64,000 nucleotides of DNA, taken from Paracyclopina nana (Eukaryota > Arthropoda > Copepoda > Cyclopoida > Cyclopettidae). Numbering within the stretch: position 1 is the stretch's first letter; the number at the start of each line of letters is the position of its first letter. The stretch lies in the NCBI GenBank assembly GCA_019096065.1, contig JAGUCH010000008.1, positions 1,307,001 to 1,371,000 of the forward strand, given 5' to 3'. Shown one piece after another: positions 54,657 through 64,000 of this stretch. The notes below the pieces were generated by a model. The model saw only the letters and a program-made list of their open reading frames with translations, did not search any database and was not told where the DNA came from. Both the position numbers and the translations under genes were made by a program.

Positions 54657-56087
54657 ATGATCAGGAAGTTGACGGCTGTGATTGTAGCAATGCTGGCAAT
54701 AGCAAACATACATTTCATCCTCAAATTGTATGGCAGCCTCAACATGCCTAAAATCCCTCAAAAAGGTATGTAAATCAAGACAAAGTTCATTTTTTTAACA
54801 TTTTAAGCCATTTGAGGGTCATTGGAAATTAGAACTTTTTGGCTAAAATATGTGTCCAAGTCACCACCTAGCACCTTGGATTATTCGAGTGAATTACGTA
54901 AATTAGGTTTAAAAATGTGGCGCAATTATTATGGCTCCAGACTCTAGCGCTTGCGGTCCGGGTTCGAGTTCCGCTCGCGTAAACAAATTTTAATTGACGG
55001 AGGAGGCTCCACGTTTCTACTTTAACCACTTTCACAGTTTCATTAATTGTAACATTTTTAGCCATTTGAGGGTCTTGAGCTTCAGTATTATTTCTCTAAA
55101 GATATATTTAAAGGCTGCTCGACGCCAGCGACATCTGTGGCCTTTGCCAAAACTCACAAATCCGGATCGACGACAATCCAAAACATCCTGCTGAGATATG
55201 GCTACCAAAATAACCTCACTGTGGCCTTACCACTCAAAGGCTGGATGTTCAACCAGAGTGTCCCATTCCACGCCGAGACCATGGTGCACAACTGGAGTAG
55301 ACACAGCCGGTTTAACCTGTTTGTCAGCCACAGCCATTTTGACTTGTCTCAAGTGCGAAAAGTGGTGGGCAAGGGCGCGAAAATTGTCACCATTCTGAGG
55401 GATCCTCTGGAAGTCTTCGAGTCTGGTTATGTCTACTTTGGCCTTCAAAAGGGCTACAACCTGGACATCAATGAGTACACGGCCAAAAAGGCCGAGACTC
55501 AGCCCTGGAGAAGGCCAAAGGCGATTTTCGGCAAAAATCAGCTGCTCTACAATTTGGGCATGTCAGCTGACACCATGGAGAGTCAAATTTCAGTGGAGAA
55601 AATGATTGCCAAAATTGACCAGGATTTTGACCTGGTCATGCTCATGGAAAGAATGGAAGAGTCCATTGTGCTGCTCAAGCATGTGCTCTGCTGGAATTTG
55701 CAAGATGTCCGCCATTTTAAGCTGAATGAGCGGTTGGCGGGAAAAAAGTCGCGGATGAGCGGAAAAACGCGGGAAAAGTTGAAACAATGGCTGAGCGCGG
55801 ACTACAAACTGTACAATCATTTCAAATTGAAATTTGAGGCTCTGGTTGAGGATTTTGGGCCGGATTTGATGAGGGAAGAGGTGGCCAAGCTAAGAAAGGC
55901 CAATCTGGACTTGAGCGTGGAATGCCACCAAAGGCCAGCCAACAATTCGGATCTCAAGGGAACCTTGTTTTACATGGCTTCAGACAAGGTCAAAGGCTTC
56001 ACGCTGGATCAAACCTGCAGCCTTTTTGCCATCAGTGAGCCCAACTTTTTCAAGCTGTTCCGAAATAAACAGGACAATACTGGATAA
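54657..56087 (+). CDS. Galactose-3-O-sulfotransferase-like Golgi enzyme (Gal3ST family)
   Basis: Would transfer sulfate from PAPS to galactose on glycolipids or glycans in the Golgi (family knowledge). Two exons, 54657-54765 and 55114-56087, give 360 residues. The N-terminus is a short basic tail plus one signal-anchor helix (LTAVIVAMLAIANIHFIL), so type II topology. The PAPS 5'-phosphosulfate loop is AKTHKSGSTTIQNILLRYG, and the 3'-phosphate motif is TILRDPLEVFESGY. Both are as in cerebroside sulfotransferase relatives. Several Asn-X-Ser/Thr sites are present. The 348-bp intron carries a tRNA-derived SINE. A more upstream in-frame ATG at 54,579 exists but would displace the signal anchor. 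Confidence 0.88.
54905..55020 (+). mobile_element. tRNA-derived SINE in the sulfotransferase intron
   Basis: TGGCGCAATTATTATGGCTC (A-box-like), a putative anticodon loop and GGTTCGAGTTCC (B-box-like), followed by TTTTAATTGACGGAGGAGG, which parallels the tail TTTTTAATGGAGAA of the elements at 8885 and 11,541. On its left, 54,868-54,895 holds the reverse complement of part of the 50-bp hairpin motif (CACCTTGGATTATTCGAGTG). Confidence 0.65.
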
Positions 56088-56210
56088 AAGTAGTTAGAGT
56101 GCAGTTTTTTGTGCTGTTTTTGAATGCCAAATTGCAATATTATAATTTTTTTTAATAATTATGGATTTTTTAAATAATTATGGATATTTTTGAAGCTTTA
56201 ATTTTTTAGA

Positions 56211-56263
56211 AGTGCTCAAATGATCCGAGGCGGTGAATGGCCGCTCCTCGCCTTGGACACCTA
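56211..56263 (+). repeat. Dispersed 50-bp hairpin motif, copy 4
   Basis: CTCAAATGATCCGAGGCGGT ... CTCCTCGCCTTGGACACC, in the 3' flank of the sulfotransferase gene. Strong stem TCCGAGGCGG with CGCCTTGGA. Confidence 0.75.
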
Positions 56264-56413
56264 AACTGAATTTATTTATTCTGAATTAATGTAGTATCTT
56301 AATTCAAGATTTCCAATATTGGCAAAAGCCATTTTTTGCCATTGAATATTAATTATATGAAAGCAACAAAATGAGAGAAAATATATATTCTATAGGTTCA
56401 GGCTCTATTTTCT

Positions 56414-59400
56414 TCAGTTCAACTGGTCATGAAACAACTTTTGGCAGGTTTCATAAAACACTTTGCCCAGTTTCTCCAATTTGGCCAGTTTTTCCTTGGC
56501 GCCAGCCGAGGCTCTCAGCTGGCTCAGTTCTTGGCTCAGCTCTGCAATTTGCTTGAGCAAGTCCTGGTTTTGGGCTTTCTCCTTGGTCAACTCACTCCTG
56601 AGTGTTTGCATCTTCTCTGACATTTGCTTCTGCAGCCTCATCTTGTCCAACAAGTGATCTTGAACCTGCCTCTTCAGTGTGCTGATCTCCTCCTCATTCC
56701 TCTTGAACATTTCCTGTATGTCCTTCATGGTGGAAGTATCTTCCAGAGCATCATCTCTGATTGCATTATTAGTATTGGAAGTGGTGGAGCTGGGCAATTG
56801 AGGCTCATCAAGCCTCTCAAGTTTGATCACTGGCAGCAAACTGGCATCCAGAATGGGATTCTCCTTGATGTCAATTTTCTCTTCGAATTCAATGCTTGGA
56901 GTTAGCGAAGAGTCCAATCGCTGCCTTTTACTTCCAGGCTCTTCCAGAGGATCAGCCAAAGGATCTGCCAGCCCAAGAACTGCTGAAGGAGCATCTTCCT
57001 AGAAAAGTAATTTGTATTATTATATATGTTAAATATGAGTTGACGACATTTTTGTCGCAAGAGCCCAACTTTTTTTGGCTAAACTGTCAGTTCAAAACAA
57101 ATAGCCTTGTAATGAGACTTGATTAGTTTCAACTAACTTAGAATTCAGTTTCCCAAACTGAAAATAAAGTCTGCAGTGCAATGTTGAAATACGTCAATGT
57201 TTAACTCAATATGCATGTCAATGTATCTTACATTGGAACATTCAGAGGATGTATCACTGAAATTGGGATTGTCATCCATGCCTTCTTCGGGTGTATCCTA
57301 AATAAAAAATAATACATTTTTTAAAAGTTAAACATATAAAACATACTTAATGCATTAATCTTACATTATTGTCCTTTGATAAAGAAATTGGCTCATTCTT
57401 TTGTGGCTCTGCAAAAATACTGACAATGGCCTTTGCTAAAGGCTCTTTTGTTCGCTTCTGTGGACTTTGGGAGGGCTTTTCTGGTGCCAATTCAGCTGGT
57501 ACATCCTTTGATTGTCGAGCAAAAGATGCAACCACAAGAGTCTTTGATTTTGGAGATGGTTTCCGGATGATGATTGGTGGTACTCGGGCTTCCGGAGTTT
57601 CCCTTGGTTCCAAAGGATTCTTCGATTTGGCAACATTTTCTCGAGGAGTTGTTGCAACAATGTTTTCTTTCGAGACCTTAGCATTGGGATTTCGAGTGGT
57701 TGGAGTTTTCGCCATTGGTGACTTGAGCAGACTTCTATTAAGAGATTCTGCCGATTTGTTTGTATTCTTTTTGGCCTTCACAGCTTCAGCTTGTGCAAGG
57801 ACAGCCTCATTCCTGATTTGGGCAGCTTCCTTATTGGCCTTTGGACTCTCCTTAGTGGTCTTTGAAGCAGCCTTGGTGGCCTTAGGAGTGTCCTTCTTGG
57901 ATGAGTCTTTTATGGTCTTAGAAGCGGCCTTGGTAACCTTCAGTGAGTTCTTGGAAGCAGCCTTGGCGGCCTTTGGAATGGCCTTTTGACCTTCAGTTGT
58001 AGTTTTTGAATTAGCCTTTTGACCTTCATTAATGGCCTTTGGATTAGCCTTTTGGCCTTCATTTGCAGCCTTTTTGGCCTTTGTAGCATCTTTGGTGGCC
58101 TTTGGATCCCCTGTTTTGTTGGCCTTGGATGCTTCACCTGTGGTGACAGCTTTTGGAGCCAATCCCATCCCCAAAGGATCTTTGTCAATGGCTTCTTTGA
58201 TCTCGTCCAACAACTCTGCTATATGGGCCAAATTTGCAGTCTTGGCCTTGGCAAAATTCTAAAAAAACCATTTTTAGATGTAGATAATTTTTTAAGTACT
58301 TCCATTTTTTACCTTTTTTAATTGCTCAGCAATGTGAGCAGCCTCAGCAATGCGAGCCTTTCGCTCACTTTTGGGTATAAATGGAGGTCCAGTGTTTGGA
58401 TATCGTCCAAAGATGAAATTTCCAGTCTTTTTGTCCTTTTTGGGGTAGTTGTAGCCAGTGGCAATTTTCTCCACGAAATTGGTGACCAAAAACTTGTAGC
58501 CTTTCCTGGGGGTCTTGTCCATCAAATAAGGCTGGATCCTCTTGTTCAAATCATTCAAGATAGCATGAACCTTTTCCGGTTCATTGTCTGTACAAAAAAG
58601 TTAATATACATTAAATCTTTAATGATTTGTCATCGTCAAATAATCATAAGTTCATCATACATTAACCAAAAGCTGAGAAGAGTTCAACTTGCGCAGCCTT
58701 TGCTTTAACTTAAAATTATTTTTGCAAGTGAAACATTATTAGTTAATCATGCTTTAATCAACAGTTAAAATGTCAGCTTACTATGACCTATCTATAGGGT
58801 ATCCATAGGAACCCGAAGTCAAGCTGACTGCACTAGATGGCACTGAGTTCAGACGGCTTGACGTCATCAGTGCGCGCGCGTAGTTGACACGTTTAACAAA
58901 TGAACTGCCAGATGTGAACTATATTAAAAAGTCAAAAAGAGCCAGCTCCCTCGTACAAAAACGCCACTTTAATATAATGGGTCAATCTGGATACACTTTT
59001 AATTAGTGTTCTAGCTTGCCCGTAAGCCAGCCCAAAGGCCAGCCTGTAATTTGAAGAAAAGATGGAATTAGAGGAAAGATAGCTCTCTAAATATAGTGAG
59101 ATGTAAATATAATTGGTCAATTTGAATCTTAGACACTACTTAAGCTTGTAAAAATTATACCTTACGAAAAATAATCAAGAAAATAAGGCATTTTGCTCAT
59201 TCAGACGGCGCTATGAAGTCAGCAATCAGCCGTCTGAAATCTTATGAGCTTGCCGGTAGGATAAATATGGTACGATTTACGGTTCCCTATAGGGTATCTA
59301 TAAAAAATATTTTTACATGCACGTTCATTTTCTTTTTACCTGAACACAATTTTAGTGATTTTTCACAATCACAAAATCACTAGGTTATTCAACCCTAATT

Positions 59401-60560
59401 ATAAGGTAACTATGAATAAAGGTAACTATCTATTGCACATCCATAGGGCATCTAAAACAGAGATATCTATAAAAGAATTCAACTTTCAAAGACTTCAGCT
59501 CAACTTTGACGATTTTTAGAAATGAAAAAATCACTATATAATAATAAGGTATACTGTAATGTAACTAACAATTATGCATCGGGTATCCAAAGGGCAATTA
59601 AAAAAACAAAGTTTCTTTCTAAGCATTCAACTTTCAAAGCCTATAAAAAGTCACTTTTAGAGTTTTTTTCAAGGAAAAAATCACTAGGTTATCTTGCTGT
59701 AATCATAAGGTATACTGTAAGGTAACTATGACCTATAAATGGGGTATCCACAGGGCATTTAAAAAAATATTTTAATTAAAGCATTCAACTTTCAAAGCTT
59801 ATAAAAGGTCATTTTTAAAAGTTTTTTCATGGAAAAAATCACTAGGTTATCACGCCGTTATTATAAGGTATACTATAAGGTAACTATGAACTAACTATGG
59901 GGTATCCATAGGGCATTTAAAACAAAGATTTCGTTCATAGCGTTCAACTTTCAAAGCCTATAATAAGTCATTTTTAAAAGTTTTTTCAAGGAAAAAATCA
60001 CTAGGTTATCATGCCGTAATCATAAGTAATACTGTAAGGTAACTATGACCTATAAATGGGGTATCGATAGGGCATTAAAAAAATATTTTTATCAAAGTGT
60101 TCAACTTTCAAAGCCTATAAAAAGTCATTTTTAAAAGTTTTTTAAAAGAAAAAATCACTAGATTATCACGCCGTTATTATAAGGTATACTGTAAGGTAAC
60201 TATGACCTAACTATGGGGTATCTATGAGGTATTTTTACCGTCTTGCACCCTGCAGAAAACTGCCACAGTCCACGTTTTGCCTTCTTCCCCTTGAAATTGG
60301 ATGGAGGCGAATTTTTTCCGCCAATCGAGGAGCATCCGGTGATGTAGCGGGAAATTGTAATGTGCATAAAATGGCTGGCCATCTTTGCACATTTTGTCGA
60401 ATTCCATCAAGACGAAAGGATCCTCTTTTTTCTCCACGAAAAAAGCGATGACATTGGAGTAAGTTCTGTTATGTCCAGGATCTCCTTCTTGAACCACCAA
60501 AATCTTCTTGATGGTTTCATTTTTTTCATTTTTTGCTTCATCTGTTGTTGCTTCACTCAT
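56414..60560 (-). CDS. Unknown 713-aa protein with H1-like Lys/Ala tract and coiled coil
   Basis: Five minus-strand exons, 60239-60560, 58313-58587, 57365-58258, 57232-57297 and 56414-56998, join in phase to 713 residues. Residues 1 to about 190 form a folded, conserved-looking region I do not recognise, with RTYSNVIAFFVEKKEDPFVL, FPLHHRMLLDWRKKFASIQF and GYKFLVTNFVEKIATGYNYP. The middle is a histone H1-like run of Lys/Ala repeats (NEGQKANPKA, KATKAASKTTKES). Then follows PPIIIRKPSPKSK, an acidic DDALEDTS and a coiled coil ending KEKLAKLEKLGKVF. The last part is parallel to the neighbouring ePHD gene, which also has VPPLIIRK and a terminal coiled coil. A nuclear role is inferred. The first intron (1,651 bp) is largely a tandem repeat. 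Confidence 0.72.
59340..60225 (+). repeat. Roughly 155-bp tandem repeat in an intron
   Basis: Five to six units with AAATCACTAGGTTATC (about 59,380, 59,688, 59,841, 59,997 and 60,155), ATAAGGTATACTGTAAGGTA, ACTATGACCTATAAATGGGG, TATCCATAGGGCATTTAAAA and TTCAACTTTCAAAGCCTATA. It fills the upstream end of intron 1 of the 713-aa gene, right up to the donor site. Confidence 0.85.
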
Positions 60561-60860
60561 GTTCGAAGTTGTTTTGATTCTGCACTGAAGCGCACAGCGT
60601 TACCTGTACAGGTATGGGCGAAAAGAGCCAAATCCTGAGTGGAAACGCCACTTTGAGTCAATTTCAAAAAGTGTTACCAGACAATTTTAGATAAATGTCA
60701 AAATTAATAATTCCACAGAAAAATGAGCTGAAAATGTGAGATTATCTTATGACTAAATGAAATGGCTTAAAAATGAATTTTTGTTCATTTTCTACAGATA
60801 ATTACAAAGGTTTTTTTAAAAAAATATATAATATAATAAATTGCACATATTGAAAGTTCT

Positions 60861-62944
60861 TTAGGCATTTTTTGTGATATCAAGCATTGACTGAGTCAAT
60901 AAATGGAGTTTCTTCAGTTTTTCCTTTTGTTCACAATTTTCAGCCTCCAAATGACTTAGTTTCATTTTCAGTTCATCTTTTTCTTTTTTGAGATCATCCA
61001 TTTCTTTGCCAGCTTCAAACCTCAACTTGGTCATTTGCATTCTTTGCTCTTTGATTGTATTTTGCAGCCTTGTTTCCCTCTCTCTCAAAGTTTTGTTGTC
61101 AATTTTCAGCTTGGCAACCTTGATCCGGTAATTTTTGAAGCTGGTCTCAAGGTCATCTTCAAGAGTGTCATCATCACCGATTGTGACAATTGGAGGATCA
61201 GGATCCTCCTTGATCAATTCCGTTTCAAGATCAGCATGAACAATGGTCGCAATCTTGGTTTTGGTCAAGCCAAGCTTGGCAAAAATGTCACCAGGAGATT
61301 CGCATAGGATTTTGGCCAAGGTCTGGTTTTGCTTTTCATCTTTCAGCCCAGCTTCAAGAAGCTTTTGCACAAGATGCTCTTGAAACTCTTGGTTAGCTTG
61401 AGGAGTCGAATGATCCTTCAGTTTTCCACTTAGAGCCTTAGAAATCCAAGACAAGTCCTTGTCATCAAGCATTGGAAATTCCAGCTTCAATTTCTCTTCA
61501 TACTCTTCACGATCATTCATCTTCCTTTTCTTGGCCAATGGCTGATCCTCTTCATCATAATCGTTCGAATGTCCCTTATTCTCATCATTTTTCTCCGATG
61601 CTTCATTTTTGTCATTGTTTTCATCAAGCAGCTCGACTTTTTCTTCGGTCTCATCCAGATCGCTACTAAAATCCGGAATCAGATCCAGATCCTCTTCTTG
61701 GTCAACATTGGCAGAAGCTTTGGGAGGTGAGATCTTGATCAAGGGTTGGATTTTCTCATCAGTGATGGTCTCATCATCATCATCTTCTTCGCTAAAGACT
61801 TCATCGCTTTTCGCTTTGCTGGTGCCAAAAATGATGGGTTCGATGAGTCCTATGGACTCTGTCCAGATGACCTCAATATTTTCCGATCCAGATGATTCTC
61901 CAGCATTGGAAAAAATTGAAGATTGCGAGGACAACTGGAAAGAGGTGTTGAACAAGTCTTGGCTGCTGCCAAGCTTGATTACTCCGGAAGGCTTCCTTTT
62001 GGATCTTGCATCCTTGATGCTCATGTTCAAGTTGAGCTTCCTGATGATCAAGGGAGGAACTTGTCTCTTCAATTCCATTTCCTTGCGCTTGTCATCCTCA
62101 ACAGCTTTTGGAGCATGCTTGGGGCAATAGCTCCGGAATGTGGTCTCGCGCTTTTGCTGATAGGTACCATTCCGGATTCCACAAGGGAGATGATAGAAAG
62201 CTGGAAATCAAAAAGAGTCTCAAAGAGTTCCTTTTAGTGGCAATTTTCAAGCAATTTAACTCACTTTTGCACCTTTTCCAAGCACAAGCAGCTTTGGCGC
62301 CGCTTTTCTTGCAAAACCTGCATTTGGAGCCCTTGAGCGCCCTAATGTTTTTGATGATGTATCCGTCAAGGGTGTCTTCGTTCGAATTGAAATCCTGGAG
62401 CATTGTTGGGCCTACAATCAAAATTACTGAAAATTCAGAAGCAAAATATATGATTTTTTTTACCATGGGCTGAATCCAGGCAAAGTTGATGTAGGCAAAT
62501 GTCCAGATTTTTGTTAGTGATGTTGATTCCCAATTGTGTATTGTGCCTGTCCAAAAACGAGGCCATTCTGGACAACTTTCCATGCCTCACAAATGCAGTG
62601 GAGAGCTTGCAAAAGTGGCAAGCTTTCGCGTACCTCAATTGTGGCTTTTCTTTGGGCCTCGCGGCGATTAAGCAAAAGTGCCCTTCGGTAACGCTCGGAC
62701 CAGTTGAATCCGGATCAAAACAAGATTGCCAAAACAAACACGCGAAGCCTTTTTTGCTGCTGTTCAACTTTTTGCGGTAAGAAGAAGTCAACTTTTTCCC
62801 ATTCACTTTCTTCTCACTTTTTTGAAAAATTGTGTTTTTTCTTCGTTTTTCTGCCCTTTCCGCCAATTCCAGGGCCAAGCAATTCTCCATATTTCCGTTA
62901 ATTAACGGAAATTTTTCGGCGAAAAAGTCCACTGTTTTTGACAT
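60861..62944 (-). CDS. Extended-PHD (PHF11/G2E3-type) zinc finger protein with coiled coil
   Basis: Three exons, 62464-62944, 62265-62411 and 60861-62200, give 655 residues. The ePHD module runs from about residue 60 to 250: CLFWQSC, CHFCKLS, LHQLCLDSAH, then KCRFCKKSGAKAACAWKRCK, FYHLPCGI and SYCPKHAP. These are the ordered Cys/His ligands of PHF6/PHF11/G2E3 fingers that read histones or nucleic acid. After it come VPPLIIRKLNLN, acidic and Ser-rich stretches (EEDDDDETITD), a KKRKMND basic patch (probable nuclear signal) and a C-terminal coiled coil (about 100 residues). The ATG at 62,944 is the first in frame; only a GTG lies further up. It is 300 bp upstream of, and on the same strand as, the 713-aa gene. 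Function beyond chromatin or nucleic-acid binding is not inferable. Confidence 0.85.
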
Positions 62945-62959
62945 TTTCAGTGACACTTA

Positions 62960-64000
62960 AGCTGACACCAAATCAGGCTTTTTTGGGCTGTTATCAACTA
63001 TATGAAATTCCCGTCAATTCCCGTCAGTATGCAGAGTTACCAGACAATTCGAAGAAGGTCCAATTTCAGCTTTGTACGTGTTTTGTGGGGGAAATTGCAG
63101 AAAAGTCTGGTAACGCCTAGAAATTTGATTTATGATCGCGCGCATTATGAGTCAGTGCTACCAGATGCGGCGGTTTTCCGCCAAATTGGCGGTTTTTAAT
63201 TCAGATTAACGCCTTTAATGAAACTGGCAGTTTTATTGTAAAAGTTAATCATTTTACTTCAAATCCTAATTTTCCGATTGCTTTTTTCCGGATTTTGCAA
63301 CGTATTTTGGCGTTTTTTGCTGCTTTGAACCTGAAGTTTTAAGCTTTTTCTGATGTGAAATCGGCGGGTTTTTGTGCATAATTATCTAGCATCGCTCAAT
63401 GACACTTTGAAGTTTGAAGTTTGACTCCCAATTGTGGGCAGATTTCAAACATAGAATTAGGCTTTTAATTGGCTATTTAAAAGAGTACTTTTTTATTTCC
63501 AAATCCGGCATATCAATTTATGTAGCTAATCTTGGATTACAATTTGTGGCTTTTTTGATGAGAAGCGAAAAAAACAATATTTTTCATGGTTGTTAACGAG
63601 GTTACAATGTTACGCGCTTGTTTCTACTCTAAATACTCTTCCTTAAAGTGTTAATCTGGCAAGTGAAAATATTAGAAAAGCGGCTATTTTTGGGGCTGTT
63701 CTATGTTGCGCGTCGTGCACAGTGGGATAACGCTGGAGGCGAGCGCGCATAATATCCAAAACAAGTTTCAACATGCCAACTTTTCTGCTTGCAAGTTGCA
63801 CCTGCCTAGAAAGAGTAGATTCAATGTTAACGGCTTTGATCAGCATGGAAAAGCAGCAGCTCGAAAGCCGGCTGAGAAACCGTTAAAATTTCTTTTAAAA
63901 AAAATCTTGTTGTTGTTTTCTATCTTGATTTCCTGATTTCTTGAGAAACAATGCAAAACATCAAATTCAGCCCGGTTTGACAACTGAATTTGCTTTTTTC
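62960..64000. other. Intergenic, no convincing gene
   Basis: AT-rich. It contains the phrases GTTACCAGACAATTCG and GTGCTACCAGAT related to the old repeat at 10,738-11,000, and a lone MITE terminus TGCACAGTGG at 63,716. Short open frames near 63,640-63,940 lack coding character. Confidence 0.5.

Noticed and set aside
57369-57989. 206-codon plus frame
   Set aside because: Antisense of the Lys/Ala-rich exon of the minus-strand gene. Its Phe/Ala-rich peptide mirrors that low complexity.

Overview
The window is from a eukaryote, most likely an invertebrate animal. Genes are split by GT-AG introns, typically 40-110 bp with some of 1-2 kb, and one GC-AG intron is seen. The gene set is metazoan (Jun, a class-6-type P4-ATPase, SLC25A21, a Gal3ST-like sulfotransferase, an ACOT/BAAT thioesterase, TMEM272-like and 7TM proteins). 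Two tRNA-Gln genes have standard eukaryotic form. I cannot name the species. About half of the window is repetitive DNA: satellites, minisatellites, miniature inverted-repeat elements and tRNA-derived SINEs.

Layout. 1-8,770 is almost pure tandem repeat: a 169-bp satellite in a 513-bp higher-order unit, a GC-rich 105-134 bp repeat, a broken transposon end, inverted satellite blocks, then 3 kb of a GGTGGTGAT-type minisatellite. 9,153-15,796 carries the C-terminal half of a probable XK-related membrane protein, followed by (or spliced to) a type II membrane protein with thrombospondin-1-like segments. 15,797-20,405 is mostly non-coding with one doubtful small minus-strand gene, a 186-bp palindrome and a GC-rich promoter region. 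20,459-27,874 encodes a 1,744-aa nuclear-looking protein with a central Cys-rich core. 28,854-30,156 is SLC25A21 (2-oxodicarboxylate carrier). 30,900-38,852 on the minus strand holds a four-TM protein, a 7TM protein and an ATP11-like flippase, with a tRNA-Gln between the first two.

39,565-48,082 (minus) is an acyl-CoA thioesterase gene. Its first intron is split by a 6,977-bp DNA transposon (40,948-47,924) that has about 95-bp terminal inverted repeats, a perfect 8-bp target duplication, and an interior made wholly of satellite arrays. One of those arrays is a relative of the satellite at the start of the window. Removing the element and one target copy leaves an intron of 54 bp, and the reading frame then rebuilds the full N-terminus of the thioesterase family. 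This is the main discovery in the window.

48,083-52,401 is intergenic with small MITEs, a second identical tRNA-Gln and a 20-bp minisatellite. Jun lies at 52,402-54,146, a Gal3ST-like sulfotransferase at 54,657-56,087, and two head-to-tail minus-strand genes at 56,414-60,560 and 60,861-62,944. The second of these encodes an extended-PHD zinc finger protein; the first appears to share its C-terminal coiled-coil architecture without the finger. The last kilobase shows no convincing gene. All coding models are my own splice reconstructions from frame, phase and splice-site consensus, without homology searches.
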